Below, piece after piece: positions 1 through 13,300 of a DNA stretch of 64,000 nt. Numbering within the stretch: position 1 is the first letter of the stretch; each line of letters starts with the position of its first letter. Source of the DNA: Cyclina sinensis (taxonomy: Eukaryota; Mollusca; Bivalvia; Venerida; Veneridae); contig JAAONU010000001.1 of the NCBI GenBank assembly GCA_012932295.1, positions 1,612,001 through 1,676,000 on the forward strand, written 5' to 3'. Made by a program: the position numbers and the translations under genes. The notes under the pieces were generated by a model. The model did not search any database. It saw only the letters and a list, made by a program, of their open reading frames with translations, and was not told where the DNA came from.

Positions 1-1230
1 TATCTTGGTATGTTACTTAAATAGCACTCTATATAGTCTCGTTGCTAAAGTAGCATTCTAGGAAGTCTTGTTTCTATAATAGCTCTCTGTACAGTCAAGT
101 TACTAGAATAGTAATATGTACAGTCAGTAGAATAGCACTCTATACAGTCACTAGAATGGCACTATGTACAGTCAAGTGACAAGAAAAGTCCTGTACAGTC
201 AAGTGACTAGAATAGCACTCTATATGGTCAACTTACTAGAATAGCCCTCTATACAGTCAATTTACTAAAATAGCAATACAGTCAAGTTACTAGAGTAGCA
301 TTCTGTACAGTCACTGGAATGGCGCTTTGTACAGTCAAGTGACCAGAAAAGCACTGTACCATCAAGTGACAAGAATGTCACTATACAGTCACATATACAG
401 TTACTAGAATATTTCTTGATACAATCACTAGAACAGTGCTCTTAACAGTGAATTAGAAGAATTGTGTACTACACAGTCAAATTATGTGAAAAGCACTGGG
501 TATAGACACCTGAATCGCACTCTATATAGTCAAGTTACTAGAAAAGCATTCTATACAGTCACTGTATGTGCACCATACAGTCAAACTATTAGAATATTGC
601 TCTATACAGTCACTAGAATATTGCTTGGAGTAATACTAGTAGTGCAAGTTACAAGAAAATCACTTCATATAGTCACTTGAAAAGCACTTTAAATGGTCAA
701 GCTGCTAGAATAGCATTTTATACAGTCACCTGAATAATGAACTACACCAGAATAGCACTCTACACAGTCACGTTTCTATAATAGCATACAAAACATTAAA
801 AAAGCATGCTATCCAGTCACTAACATAGTGCTTTTTACACTCACTAGAACAGCACTCTATTATAAGAAAAGTGCACTACACAGTCAAGTTACAAGAATAG
901 CACTCTACCTAATTAACTTTATACAGTGAAGTTGCTAGAATAGCACTTACAAAAATTACACTCATTTCAATCAAACAAAGACTTAAAATACCAATACGGT
1001 CAAGTTAATTTGCTAAGGACTCATTACAGTAACAAGAATAACTAACTATTCATACTGTCCAGTTAAGAATAGCTCTTCCTGTGGTGACAGGAAAGGCTTA
1101 CTGTCGACTTACTAGAGGCACTCTATAAATCCAGTTAACAAAATAGCGCTCCTCCAAGTTACTAAAACAGCTCTTTAGACAATCACAAGAATAGAACTCT
1201 ATAGTCTAAACTGCCTTTATAGCTTGGCTG
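1..1230. repeat. Degenerate tandem repeat, roughly 25-35 bp period
   Basis: The phrases ACAGTCAAGTTACTAGAATAG and AGCACTCTATACAGTCA recur dozens of times with indels and substitutions until about 1230, where ordinary AT-rich sequence takes over. The period is irregular. The array probably continues beyond the left edge. Short open frames inside it are products of the repetition. Confidence 0.8.
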
Positions 1231-2389
1231 TTTTTCGAAGAAAACACTGATATATTGTCATAGCTCCCTCTGCGTCTGCATGCAAAACATTTTCAAATAT
1301 CTAATAATACAATAAAACATCAATAAAACACCACGCATAAAAGCCACAAGTTATGTAACACTTTTGTCTTTATTTTTTTGGAATTGTGTCCCCTTTTCAA
1401 CAAAGAAAATTCTGTAAAAATCATTTTAATTTGTTATTTCTGAACATATTTTTTCAAGCCTTCAACATTTTTTTTAGTGACAAGATACTGTTGTAGGACA
1501 AGTTACATAACTCAGTCATCTTTATTTCTGGAATTCGGTAATGCATAAAATACGCAATGGAACAATGGAATGCAAAGGAACAGAACAAAAGCAATGGAAA
1601 TGAATAAAAAATTAGTGTGCTTAATGATTAAAACTTTTAATTATTGTGAAAAATATAATAAGGAATGGTATATAGTCATTCAATTCAATTTTATATTCTG
1701 TTCGAAGATATTTTTAAACATTGTACACTTGTGAAAATACACATACGCAATGGAAAAGTGGAAACGCATTGGCAAAGAAAATATGCGATGGAAATGATTT
1801 ATAATTATTATCTTCCACAATGTAAATGAAGTTGTTTTTAAGCCAGTTATGTTATAGTACTGCTCATCCCTACAAATTCAGCGACATAAATCTGCATAAA
1901 GTTGAACTGAATAAGACCCAAGTCTAGCGTGCTCATTGGAACAGAAAATATGCTGTGGAGATGAAAATAAAAATTTAGTGTGTTAAATAATTAAAAAAAA
2001 AAAAAACGTATACTCGTTAAAAAAAACGTTACATAACTATTAAGATATTAACAAATTCACATAAAAAATAAAAATGATATGAACAAATAGATTTTACACC
2101 AAGTTGATAACAGTCTTAATGCTTGGACCTATTTCAGGACCTGGTGCAGCAGACAGCTGCCCATCCGGCCACGAACTACCTATTCAAATACAATTGAATT
2201 CACTGTGCCTTACAATTATTATGTCATTAACTTCCTTTTTGAACTCGGTGTACGGGACTTTTCTGCATGTATTTTTTTTACTTGGTTTGGTTGTCTTCCT
2301 TCTGTGGAAGTTGTCATAAGTGTTGTTCTTTGACCATTCGTTGAAGTTATTAAATGCTGATGTTTTGGTTTTTTTACCAAACAAGAATT
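1231..2389. other. AT-rich sequence, no gene seen
   Basis: Non-coding AT-rich DNA with homopolymer runs. A loose phrase resembling CGCAATGGAA recurs near 1552, 1745 and 1783, which may be old repeat debris. I see no exon with splice sites and no RNA gene. Confidence 0.5.
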
Positions 2390-4190
2390 TCCTCTCTCTG
2401 TTGATCCTGCGTCCAATTGGCCCAAAAATATAAGTCTACATAATAGTGTGAAAATGATTCTGTAAGTTTGTAATTGCCAGAATTCTTTAGTACTCTATGT
2501 ACAGCATTTTATATGTTCTCCCTCCACTACTTCCTGTAAAATGTTAATGAATTTTGGAAGGTCTTTGGATTGCCATGGAATTGCAGATTTTAAAATATGA
2601 TTATCCCTTTCGCTATTGTTGTTCGTCCAGCTGTACGGTATCTTCTGTTGTCCTGATGGTTGAATGACGTGCTGCATGAGCGCCGGAATCACTTCATTTT
2701 CAAAGTACGGTAGAAACATTTTTTCCAGTTACAGTTTTGTTTCGTGTCTTAATGAAATCTTTCAACCAGTTTAATTGCATATTTAACGTGACATCATTAT
2801 AAAAATCTGTGATTCCATCTCTCTCAATAAAAAAATCCCGAAGAATTTCTTGCCTGTCACTTTGGGGGTAACTAACTTCATCTTCGGCGTAACGAGTGCA
2901 GTTTTGTTTCAAGTAACGTGTGCATAGTACATGTGTAGAAGTTGGAAAATATTTTTTATCGCAGGTTTGAATGCAGCTTCTTCTTCTGTCCCAATAACCA
3001 GCTTTGACATCATCATCTGTCAACGAGTCGGCGATTTTGTGCAAAAATGAGGAGTAAGTATCTGTCGGTGAATTGCATGGGAGTTTTCGATGTCACTTCG
3101 GGTCACAGAAGAATTTACCCAAGTTGTTAGCCTAATTAATTAAGCTTAAAGTGTTGAACCCATTTTATAATTCTGATATTTTTTAGTTGTTCAACCTTTA
3201 AGACGTAGAAGGTGAACTACAATAAAATATCAGATTGTAAAATGGGTTCACCTTCGGAGGCGAAATAGTGAGACTACCAAGTTGTAGGTTTTGTCCTTTC
3301 CCAATACACAACTGTTTTCTTTGCAACAAAATCTTTTGATATCAAAGATTTGCTGAGCATTGTAAAACGTGACAATAGGATGCTATTGTCCCTTCATATG
3401 CCTAACACCTGGGACTTACTATATATACGGTCCCTGCTAACACTCTGGACAAATGCATTGGTTTTCGTCATTTCTTCCAAGGCAATCACGTGGTCGGCAG
3501 CATTTCCAGGAAAGTTTGTCTGTGTTTTCTCTTTTTCTGTGTATTTGATGTTTCTTAACTTTGTAGCATTGCGCATTTTATCATTTTCATTTTGTATTTC
3601 TCGGTTTAATACATGCTCTACTTTAGATACATTCTAATGTTCCAGGGCTTTCTTTTAGTTTGGCGTTCATATTCGCTTTTGTTTTCAAATATGGTTGATT
3701 TTACTCTATCAGAGCTGCATTGAGTGGCAAGTATGACATGTTTACTCGAACTTGTCCAAACCAAGTAATACTACGTCATTTGTACCGGAAGACGCCTTCA
3801 AAGTCTGATAGATTATGTGCAATTGAAATATTTCATTATCTTCCGGCTGAGCCACTGTCATTTTCTCCGTACAGTAAACGCCATCTTTTCTGCAGATAAC
3901 CATATTTTTTCATCGACTCTGATGAATATCTGGGTGGGATTTGATGGCCGACTCCATGCACCGCAGTTGTCCCAAAATTCAGTCTTTTGTTCAGTTTAGC
4001 GTATTTCTACATTGTTTGTATTGCCTATGATATGGTACATGCCATCTTTGTGTGATTCTGAAATTTTGTCCAACATTGCGTAGGGTCCCTTGAAGATTTT
4101 AAGAACGATGTCGAAGTCAATGAACTTTTTATGTGCTCCGGGAATAAATGTTTCTTTAAGCATGTCAGATATAAAATTAGATTCGCCACT
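2390..4190 (-). pseudogene. Decayed MULE-like transposase
   Basis: Read on the minus strand from about 4190 down to 2390, several broken frames resemble a MULE-like transposase lineage common in invertebrate genomes. In order: a segment with DNCGAW (about 3960), a segment with NDKMRNATKLRNIKY (about 3575), a segment with THVLCTRYLKQN and DRQEIL (2700-3044), and a C-terminal segment with WTNNNSERDNHILK (2495-2719). Stops and frameshifts separate the pieces, so the copy is dead. The family is recognised from pattern memory of TNN.SE..N..LK-type motifs, not a search. Exact ends and terminal repeats were not found. Confidence 0.45.
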
Positions 4191-4434
4191 CTCTTCTTAA
4201 CCACTACATTATTATGTGGAGCTGACGTGCTAGTCTATAGAATTTTGACACTTCCGTCTTCTGGGTCCGCGAATGGTGGTCTCAACTTTACGTTTAGTAT
4301 CGTTGCGAGAACCATTCACCAGAAGGATATGCACAATCAACAAGAATGTTCGACAAGTTTGACAATGCAACTATTCTCGAAATAGGAAAGAAAGTGTAAG
4401 GTAAGGCAGCCTGATTACAGTACATGTATCCCCC

Positions 4435-6508
4435 TTTTTAGCTCCACTTTTCGAAGAAAAAAGTGGAGGTTTGTCATGACCCTCTCGTCTGTGTCAGCGT
4501 TGGTTAACCTTTTTGTTAAGATTCATTTCTCAAAAGCTATCAAAGCTATTTACTTCAAATTTGAAGCACTTGTTCACTATCAAAATGTGACACAATTTCT
4601 AAAGGCAGATAACCCTCAAATTCATTTTTACAAAGTTATGCCCCTTTTTCGACTTCGAAATTCTTGGTTAACCTCTTTTGTTAAGGTCCTTTTCTCAAAA
4701 AGTGTACAAAGATATTCCCTTTAAACTCGGAACACTTGATCACTAGCAAAACCCCTACAAAGAATGTTGGTACCCATGTCCCAGGGGTCAAAATTAGCCC
4801 CACACCACGGATCACTTGATTTACCTTAGACTTACATAGGGAAAAACTTAGTACCCAACCCTTCTCCGCTCCCCCATGCGTGGGACCCCTCCTCCAGTTT
4901 ACTCCCCCCTGAAATATTTTTTCATTATGTTTTAATACTTAGGTACTTTAAACAACCCATCCTCCAGCCACCTTTCCCATCAGATCCCCTCCCCCACCCC
5001 CTACTAAAGAAAAAATTCTTACATGAGTAAACCCCTCAGCCAAACATTTTTCATGACATGACTACTCCACTCCCTATCATTCTAAAACTTTGTCAGGATT
5101 TCTGTCTTGATTATCTTAGGTCAAGTTTGAAATTTGGTCATGTGAGGTCAAAATCTGGGTCACCAGGCGAAATCAAAAACACTATAGAGACTAATTTGTT
5201 ACCAAGTCTTAATGACAGTTGCTCGGAATGCTTGCCTTGATGATATCTCGGACAAGTTCGTAACTGGGTCATGTAGGATTAGAAACTGGAAACTATGTCA
5301 TGCAGGAATCAGAAACTGGGTCACAATGCCAAAACAAAACCTTAACTCTCTACTGGCTACATTTTAATCGTCAAAATGCTTGTACTGAGATCTTTTATCT
5401 TGTTAAAAGCTGTCTCATAAGGTCAAAACTAGGTCATCAGGTCAAATTTTAAAAAAAAAAAATATTTTGACTGTAGAAACCATGTTGTCTTCCCTATCAT
5501 CATAAAAATTTGTCAGTATATTAATCTTAGTTATGTCTAAGTTAAATTCAGAAGTAGGTCAAAAAAGTAGATCACCAGGTCAAATAATACAAAAACTTTT
5601 TGTTTGCACTCCTGAGACAATGTTTTCTAAATAAAAACTCTGAAGGTTTATCTAAATGTTCATCTTGATGTATCTTGGACATGTTCAAAAGTGAGTCACA
5701 TAGGCTCAAAACGTAGGTCACGATGCCATATTTTCTCCCCAAAGATGATTAAAATTTGTCAGAATGTTGGTCTTGATGATATTTTGGTCTTGTATAGAAG
5801 TAGGTCAAAAGGGGTAAAACATGTATGTTAGCATGCTAATGGCCATATTTTCAACCTGATCATCATGAAAATTTGCAAGACTATTTGCATCGATAATATC
5901 TTGGATTTAAGTCATATTCAAAGGCATGTCATGTAAGGTAAAAAAAAAATGGTCACCTAGCTAGAGGTAATGTTTTCTACCAGATCATTCTACGCAAATA
6001 GTCAGAGAAGTTTGTCATGTGATACTAAGGTCATGTTCGAATGTTGGTTAACATGCGGACCAAAAAAGTAGATCATAAGAATAGGAGCCATACTTTTTAT
6101 CTGATCTTTATAAACAGTTGTCAGAATGTTTGTGTTGATGATATCTAGGTAATATTCAAAAGTTGCTCATGTTGGATAAAAATTGGGTCACCTAGCTAGA
6201 GGCCAAATGTTTGACCTGATCTTCATGAAATATTGTCAGAATGATGTGTGCCTTCATGATTACCAGGTTATGTTCAAAATTGGGTCACGCTGTGTAAGAA
6301 AAGTAAATCAGCATTCTGGAAAGTAACCAGCTGTAACTTCCGGGAATTTAGCCAAACTAAGTTGTTGTTGTTGTTTTTTGTGTGTATGTGTGTGTGTTTG
6401 TGTGTGATATTTTTATTTTTTTCTTTCTTTCTTTTTTCATTTTTATAAAGAAGGTATCCAGACGAGAGGGTACTCAGGTGGGCAATATAGGGCCATTATG
6501 GCCCTTTT
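4435..6508 (+). mobile_element. Non-autonomous AGCTC-type element with internal tandem repeats
   Basis: It opens with a terminal hairpin (CTCCACTTTT ... AAAAGTGGAG, 4442-4468) and closes with CTCAGGTGGGCAATATAGGG and the small hairpin GGGCCATTATGGCCC. The interior is a degenerate repeat of about 130-150 bp built on phrases such as TTTGTCAGAATGTTGGTCTTG and GGTCAAAA. The same ending and internal phrases occur at 22588-23885 and 46534-49578. It has no coding capacity. Confidence 0.65.
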
Positions 6509-7818
6509 GATTATTAATTTAATTATTTAATTTTTGAAAACCTACAAATACCATATTCAATATGCAGGACATGGAAATTCTGTGTTCTTATACAACATAA
6601 AAATCATTATCTTTTATTGTTTTTATTTTCATGATATTGTTTTCAAATAAAAATGTAATACTCTTTATTCACTTCTAAATTATTCGACCTCTTCAGACAA
6701 GTAGCTGCAGATGACCATTGCACTCAACATACTCATGTTTCAATTCAATGTAGCTCTGTTGTTTCTATTCAAATACAGCTGCAGCTTTCAGTATTCTCTA
6801 AAAAGTAACTACAGTCGAGCGTTGGCACCCGAGAGCGGTGCTCTTGTTATAATTCAGAGTTATGGTCTGGACAAGCGTTATAACATTTCAACAAAAATTA
6901 TAAAGTGAAATTACTCAAAAATGGGAGCAGCTAGATTAATAGTTCTTGAACACTGCACGTAATTCATGCCACTCCCTTCTGCCAATCAATTAAATGCCTT
7001 AAACATGTTTTATAGTCAATGCCCCGGACAAGCAAAATGCACTTAGAGGATATCATGAGAAAAAAATGCAAGAGGAGTTGTGGCTCTTGTGTACTGCACT
7101 TACTTTCAATGTACTTTCGTATTTGTCACAGCTACTATACAAAGTTAAGAGAATATCCCTTAATTGGTTATTGAGTTATATTTGGGACAAACCGGACGTA
7201 CAGACGGACAAGTCGCTGACTATATGTTCTCCCTTCATGAAGCATAATAAAATAATGATAAAACTTATTCAAGCATAAATTTAAAGAAAAAAATACAATG
7301 ACTCTGTTTTTAACATGATTTTATAGAAACGAGACGACTTTCGTTCGATTAATATTAGAATTATTGAAAATTATTTTATTCAAGTACCCCGTGTTTGTTT
7401 ACATTATCGCTAGGAAGCGTGTTCGCTAATTGACCTGTCAAGTAAGACCACTTTCACTCTTTATCAAAGAAAATTGACAGCATACTTTATATCAGTATTA
7501 ATATTGAACTGTGTACATCATCGAGAATAATTTTTAACCATTTACATTATTGCTTTAAAAAGGATCAAGGCAAGTTTATACTATTTCAAATATTTTTGTG
7601 ATTTTAGAACTGTCCATAATGGACTGACTTATCTTTGGTGCATGTGCACTTACATGAAAATTATAACAAAATGAAAAGCTTTGTAATGTTTAATTTTTAA
7701 ACAGCCTATCTAATAAATAACAAGAAGTTTTTCTACGCATTCATTTTGGCCATCCTAAGAAAAAAAAAGCTTTATATTTTGTCGGTGATTTAATGTTGAA
7801 ATTGCATGTGCACGGCAC
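6509..7818. other. AT-rich intergenic sequence, no gene seen
   Basis: No exon-like segment, tRNA or clear repeat was recognised. Two short + frames (6711-6908 and 7066-7278) lack any domain signature and look accidental. Confidence 0.5.
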
Positions 7819-8698
7819 AGTATATTTTGCAGGCAATAAGATCATTATAAAATTTATGAATTATAGTGTGTGCAACTTGTGATCTCAGTTGGATTACATA
7901 TTCTGTGAATTTATTCTTTTAAGTGTAACGTCTTCTGTGCTATTCTGTAATAATGGCTGCTGTTATAGGACATTCACAGACAAAGTATTTGTCTAATTAT
8001 TTTTGTGATTGTTACATTGTGTTTTCTTAGCCCAGGATATTCTGCAGATCAATTTCTAGCAGGAGACATAAATTTTGAAGTTGTGCCATTCTTTTCAGTA
8101 AGAGCTCCATGAATAAATGCTTAGGAGAGGATTATCATTTTAGTGTTAAATGTTTTATTTGCACTAAATAAATTAAATTTAAATACCTGGTAAGTATTTC
8201 TCTCAACACTATGAAACAAGCTAATTATCAGGCCATACTTCATATATAAATAATAGCAAGAAAGAAATTTGCATATATGTATGTTAAATGTATAACATAT
8301 ATGATACATTATAAACCGTATTAAACAATATCAAATGTGTCAATTATTATTTCAATCCATTTATCACCTAGGGTATTTTACATGTACTCTAATTATGGCA
8401 TTCAGTATTTAAGAATTATATCAGATAAACGTTAAATGTCTAAAAACTAAAAAAAATAAAAAAAATTAAACCTTAAGTTTTCAACAGTTAGAGGAACACA
8501 AAAATCCTTTTTAAAAGTTCATTTGTTGTTACACCAACAGCCTTTTTAAGTTCCCTTTCACACCCAATGGTATGAATTTAACACCTTTTCCTACACAATC
8601 TATATTGCCTGCAAACTCAGATATCCTACTTTGTGTATATTGCCTGCAAAATCCTTCTTTGTTTATATTGCCTGCAAAGGCTGCCTGCAAAATATACT
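7819..8698. mobile_element. MITE-like element with 16-bp inverted repeats
   Basis: AGTATATTTTGCAGGC at 7819-7834 is the exact reverse complement of GCCTGCAAAATATACT at 8683-8698. The interior is 880 bp of AT-rich non-coding DNA with extra TATTGCCTGCAAA copies near the right end. No convincing target-site duplication was seen, so the transposon assignment is tentative. Confidence 0.4.
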
Positions 8699-9479
8699 AT
8701 AACCCCAAAATAATAATTAAACATTTGAAGTTCTCAACTCAATGTATGTAAGACTGTCACTTTTTATGGAATTTGCATTATGATATTGTTTCCTTTATTG
8801 TCTCGGAGCGGTCTCAGAGATGTTGAATGTTAAAAAAGTACATTGAAGCTATGCAGTATTCACCAGTTACTGTTTTTCCTCTGGGGAAGTAGCCTGCATA
8901 CAAGAGGCTTTTGACAGCTTGGAAAATGACAGTCTGATCGAATGGTTTCAAGTCCAGGGAAAATAGACTTTGGCCAAATTTTAGATCCCAGGTCATTTGA
9001 TATATATATAGATATTAGATATATCTCCTACTGTGGGAATTTTGACAAATAGCCATTGCTCTAGGGTGGAGATTTAGACTCGAAAAAAAGGGGGGGGGGA
9101 AAGTCAGACTCCCCTAGGTCAGCCTGCCACCCTAGTCCAAATAATTGTACTCAAAATGTTGAATATCGTGTTAATTTTTTGAATGGCCAATATCTACAGC
9201 ATCCTACCTGAAGTGACAATATTGAGACTACCTGCCACTCTTTCCCTTGGCCAGAAGATTGATAGGTGCTTAAGTCTTCTACCTGAATTAAAATGTTTCA
9301 GTTACAAAGATATTTAGTTAAACTCAATCTCTATACAAATGTAGTTTGATTAAAGTTGACTAAGAGGTGATTTGATTGAAGCCTACAAGTTAGTAACTAG
9401 AAATTCCCTGAAACTACTGTAGGAAAAGTTTGAGTAAATGCTGAAAGTTATTTTTAAAAAATGGGTTACTACTTGAAAA
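8699..9479. other. Intergenic sequence, no gene seen
   Basis: AT-rich DNA with a short TATATA tract near 9000 and a run of G at about 9090. Nothing coding or structured is supported. Confidence 0.45.
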
Positions 9480-9755
9480 GAACTTCTTCAGTATCAGAAT
9501 TATCGGTGGTGAAATCTTGGCTCAACCGGGACTGGAACCCAAGGCCTTCTGCTCATAGGGTGGACCTTTTACCAACTGAGCTACCAAGCCACACTGTAAA
9601 AAAAATTTGCCTTATCGGTTTATCACCATATACCTGTACCTGGCTACATATACCCCCTCCAAATTTAGAATTTGTCTCAGTTAAATTCTCAGAGTCACAG
9701 AGAATTACAGGGCCTGACACTCTACCAACTGAGCTACCAAGCCACATGGTTTTGC
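9480..9755 (-). repeat. Two tRNA-derived SINE fragments
   Basis: On the minus strand GTGGCTTGGTAGCTCAGTTG (9575-9595) has the form of a Pol III A box, and GGGTTCCAGTCCC (about 9528-9541) that of a B box. A second A-box half, again GCTTGGTAGCTCAGTTGG, lies at 9725-9745. The acceptor stem does not close, so these are SINE pieces and not working tRNA genes. Confidence 0.55.
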
Positions 9756-10305
9756 CTTATCGATTTATCACCATATACCTTTACCCTGCTACATTAGTTC
9801 ATTTTCATAAATGCACAGACCACCACTGGAAGAACACTAGTCTGGCAGAATGAGACTCATTAGGCTTAACTGGCCAAAATATTAACTCCCATCAAAATAA
9901 AAATGGTCAATACAAAGGCAAAGTACAGATCAACAATTCAGAGCATTCTTAGATATTTTTTTGGCAGTCTGATAATTGGTCCAGACATTTCTTTTGATGT
10001 TAGAAGAATATACCAGTAATAAGCTTTAATCCAGGGCTGATTGTAACATATGGTTCTCTGACCAAAAGTCAGTGAAAGAGGACACAAGTGTCTTACTAAT
10101 ACCAGCTGTCAGGTTGATCCTTCACTCTCACATACATATATAAGTAAGGTTTGCATAACTATATTTTTCAGATCATATTTTACTATTGTGGACAATAGCA
10201 GATATTTTATATTTAGAAAGTCAGCGTGCTGATTGCGTAATACAAGTTTGACGTGTTTCAAGTACAGCACCTTTGAATCAAGACTGGTTCACCTGCATCT
10301 AAGTC
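9756..10305. other. Upstream region of the annexin gene
   Basis: The annexin promoter and 5' UTR probably lie here or further upstream, but I see no clear TATA box or initiator. An in-frame TAA at 10300-10302 directly precedes the proposed start codon. Confidence 0.3.
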
Positions 10306-10317
10306 ATGCATATGCAG
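10306..10317 (+). CDS. ANXA7/ANXA11-like: Annexin exon 1 (coding part), probable start
   Basis: ATGCATATGCAG ends at a perfect CAG|GTAAGG donor and joins exon 2 in phase 0, giving MHMQ followed by SNYPQSYG. An in-frame stop lies immediately upstream. The second ATG (10312) could also start. A different upstream first exon cannot be excluded. Confidence 0.5.
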
Positions 10318-13300
10318 GTAAGGTTCCATTTTCAGATATGATTAATTATTTTTGACATTGTTAAAATAATGATGGTCATAAAGTAACTAATATATAATGT
10401 TTTAAATTAGTTCTTGAGGTCAAACTAAAGATAATGTTTATGAACATCGATTATTAACTCAGTGATATTCAGGTTGAAGTTTGAAACTTGGTCACATGGA
10501 GTCAAAAAAAGGTTTGTCACCAAGGCATCATATAGCATGAATGTTTACATAGATATATATTTTTCAGAGTAACTATCCCCAAAGTTACGGAAGTTACCAA
10601 GGTTATGGTGGATATGGTAACTATGGCCAGCAACATTTTGTGAGTTCGGGGCCACCACCACCACCAATGGGAGCCTTTGCTGGATTTGGGGCATTTGGAC
10701 AAAGTGCCTATAACAACTTCACTGGATATGGTAAGTTCTTTATGAACAGACTTTTAGTGTTTTACTGAACAATATTCAAGGGTCAGAAATCACATTCATT
10801 TATATATATGCTGTGCAAAAAAATCACAGGACCTCACCAAAAGATCTCACATCTAATCTATGTTCCGTGCCAGATTAATTTATTCTTTTAACCAAACCAT
10901 GGAGCTCTGACTTAAAAATTTGCTAGAACACACCTAAACAACTTACATACATATCTGTAGTTCAAAATAGTTTTTTCTTTATTGTCACCTGTACTTTTAC
11001 ACAAAAAGATAAACACATTTGGGGTTTTAAGAATATAACTATGACTTTATGCTGCATGGCAATATTATGTCGTATTAATGAGGACATGATTTTATCAAAT
11101 ACCTTCTGTATTGATTCAGGTGGAATGCCTGGTTTTAACTGTCCTGCAGTCCAGCAAATGAGCTCAGGGTACCCTATGGGAAACCAGGTAATACCATTAA
11201 TATCATTAAATTTAATAAGTTATTTTCTGACTTACCAGTTGTTGAGAGAGTATTTGGAATGTCTGAACTGCTTGTAAAGACACTTCTCACTGAACAATTA
11301 CTGCTTTAAATCTCTGATGAGCTGATAAAAATTTTGACATTGTGACATTCATTAGATTAAGAAGAACACTTTTTTTCATTTATTGCATTTTCTTCTATTT
11401 TGTTTTCTTGCATTTTATGTGTTTAGAGCAAATATTACAATCATATGTACAAGGATTCAATGTCTTGTACATTTGAAGGGATGTATTATGATTATGGCAC
11501 ATGTTATGCATTTGTTCATCTGTCCAAGCTGAAAAAAATGGATGCTTCAAAGGTTTTGGGAACTATGGGTAACAGTAAATCTTGTTTGATGTCATTTTGT
11601 CATTCTGTCAGCTGTTTAGTGGATATATAAATGCTTTTGTGGCCAAAAGAACAATGGCAAGAATAATAAGGTAGCCACTTGAGTATCTGTTTGTTAAAAT
11701 GTCTGTCCATCTATACATCTGTCTGGACTTAAGAATAGATACTTAGGTTGCTTTGGGAACTCTGAGTAACAGCAAATATTTTTGATGTTATTCATTCAGA
11801 AAGCTCTGTGATGGCTACCAATGTTCATACATGACCTATGCTTTTTGCAATTATATGCCCCTTTTCAACCAATACCTTTTAAGAAGAACACTCTGGTCAT
11901 ATATTTCTTTGCCTTGGGGCATTCTTGTTTTGTTATTATATTGTTTATCAAAGGAATTATAGATTGAAATGATTTTGTACTATGAAAAGTGTATATAGGT
12001 AACCTTCAGCATTTACATAGTGTTCATTTATACAAAGCCTCTAAAATTGTGTTAACTAAAACTAGAATTTGAAGAAGGCTCTGGTGGAGCCGAAACGTAG
12101 GTCTTAAATAAAACCATAGAAACCTGACCCGTCTTGATTGTGTGTTCCACCTACCTTTCTATTATTTTTTAAAACTAGAATTTTCTGATTTCAGCCCCCA
12201 CCCCAGCCCCCTCAGCCCCCACATTCCTACTCACATCAGCCATATGCACAGCATCAGATGGAGATGAACATGCAGCGTTACATGTACCAGGTAGGGTAAC
12301 ATCTTAGATTTGACATGTAGCCTTATGTTTGGATCTGGATGTAACACCGTAATATACAGACAAAACTTGATTTACCATATTCTTTTTAGTCCCCTACTGG
12401 TTTAACTCAAAAAGTTGTAAGAATAATTCTATGAAATATAAAATAAGGATAGGTGATTGTATGGAAATAATGCACCTCCAGGTTCACAACTCTAGCACCA
12501 AAATTATTAGATTTATCCCCCCTTGAACTTAGAATTTTCATGAAAAAAATGTGTTTTTTCTTGTAAAACTCAAAAAGTACTGAAAATATTTTTAGGAAAC
12601 ATAAAGTTTGGATAGGTGTCAGTATGAAGATAATGCACCTCAAGGTTCACAACTCTAGCTTCAAAATTATTAGATTTATCCCCCTTGAACTTAGAATTTT
12701 TATGAAAAATGTGGTTTTTGTATATAACTTCATTATTTTTTAATGAATCTACTTCAAACTTTAAATAATGGTTTCTTATCATCACCCACATCATATTTGA
12801 AAACGTTCATAATTCTAGCACCTAAATTGTCAGAATTATCATCCTTGAACTTTGAATTTTTTCTCCCTATGTTGAAAAATTTGGTACATTTGTCTTTCCC
12901 TAAAAACTGTATCCAGAGATCACTTTTGAAGTACTTGGAACTTTTCCAACAAATTTACTGAGAATAAAGTTATAAGTTATAAGTTAAACATAGTGATCCT
13001 GAGAAAATTTAAACATTAGGAACTAGTTTTTCATGGGTTTTCAACAGAGGTCAAGGTCAGATGATAGTTGAAACTTAGTATTTAAGATTATGTGCAACTT
13101 GTTCAAACTGGGCTACCATCGTGTGACAAGGCAGTGTGGGGTATTAGTCACCATCTGTGACAAAATTCTAGTTTTGCGACCTTTTTTAGTCCCCTACCGG
13201 TTTCACTGGAGGGGACTATAGGTTTACCCTCCTTCCTTCAGTCCGTCCGTCTGCAAAAACTGGATCCCTAGATACGGCATAAATACTGAAAATATTTTTA

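Noticed and set aside
2104..2319. Short + frame ending in a hydrophobic stretch
   Set aside because: Overlaps the tail of the minus-strand transposase remnant and has no independent support.
9525..9600. tRNA gene on the minus strand
   Set aside because: A and B boxes are present but the acceptor stem does not pair and a second half-copy lies nearby; SINE-derived.
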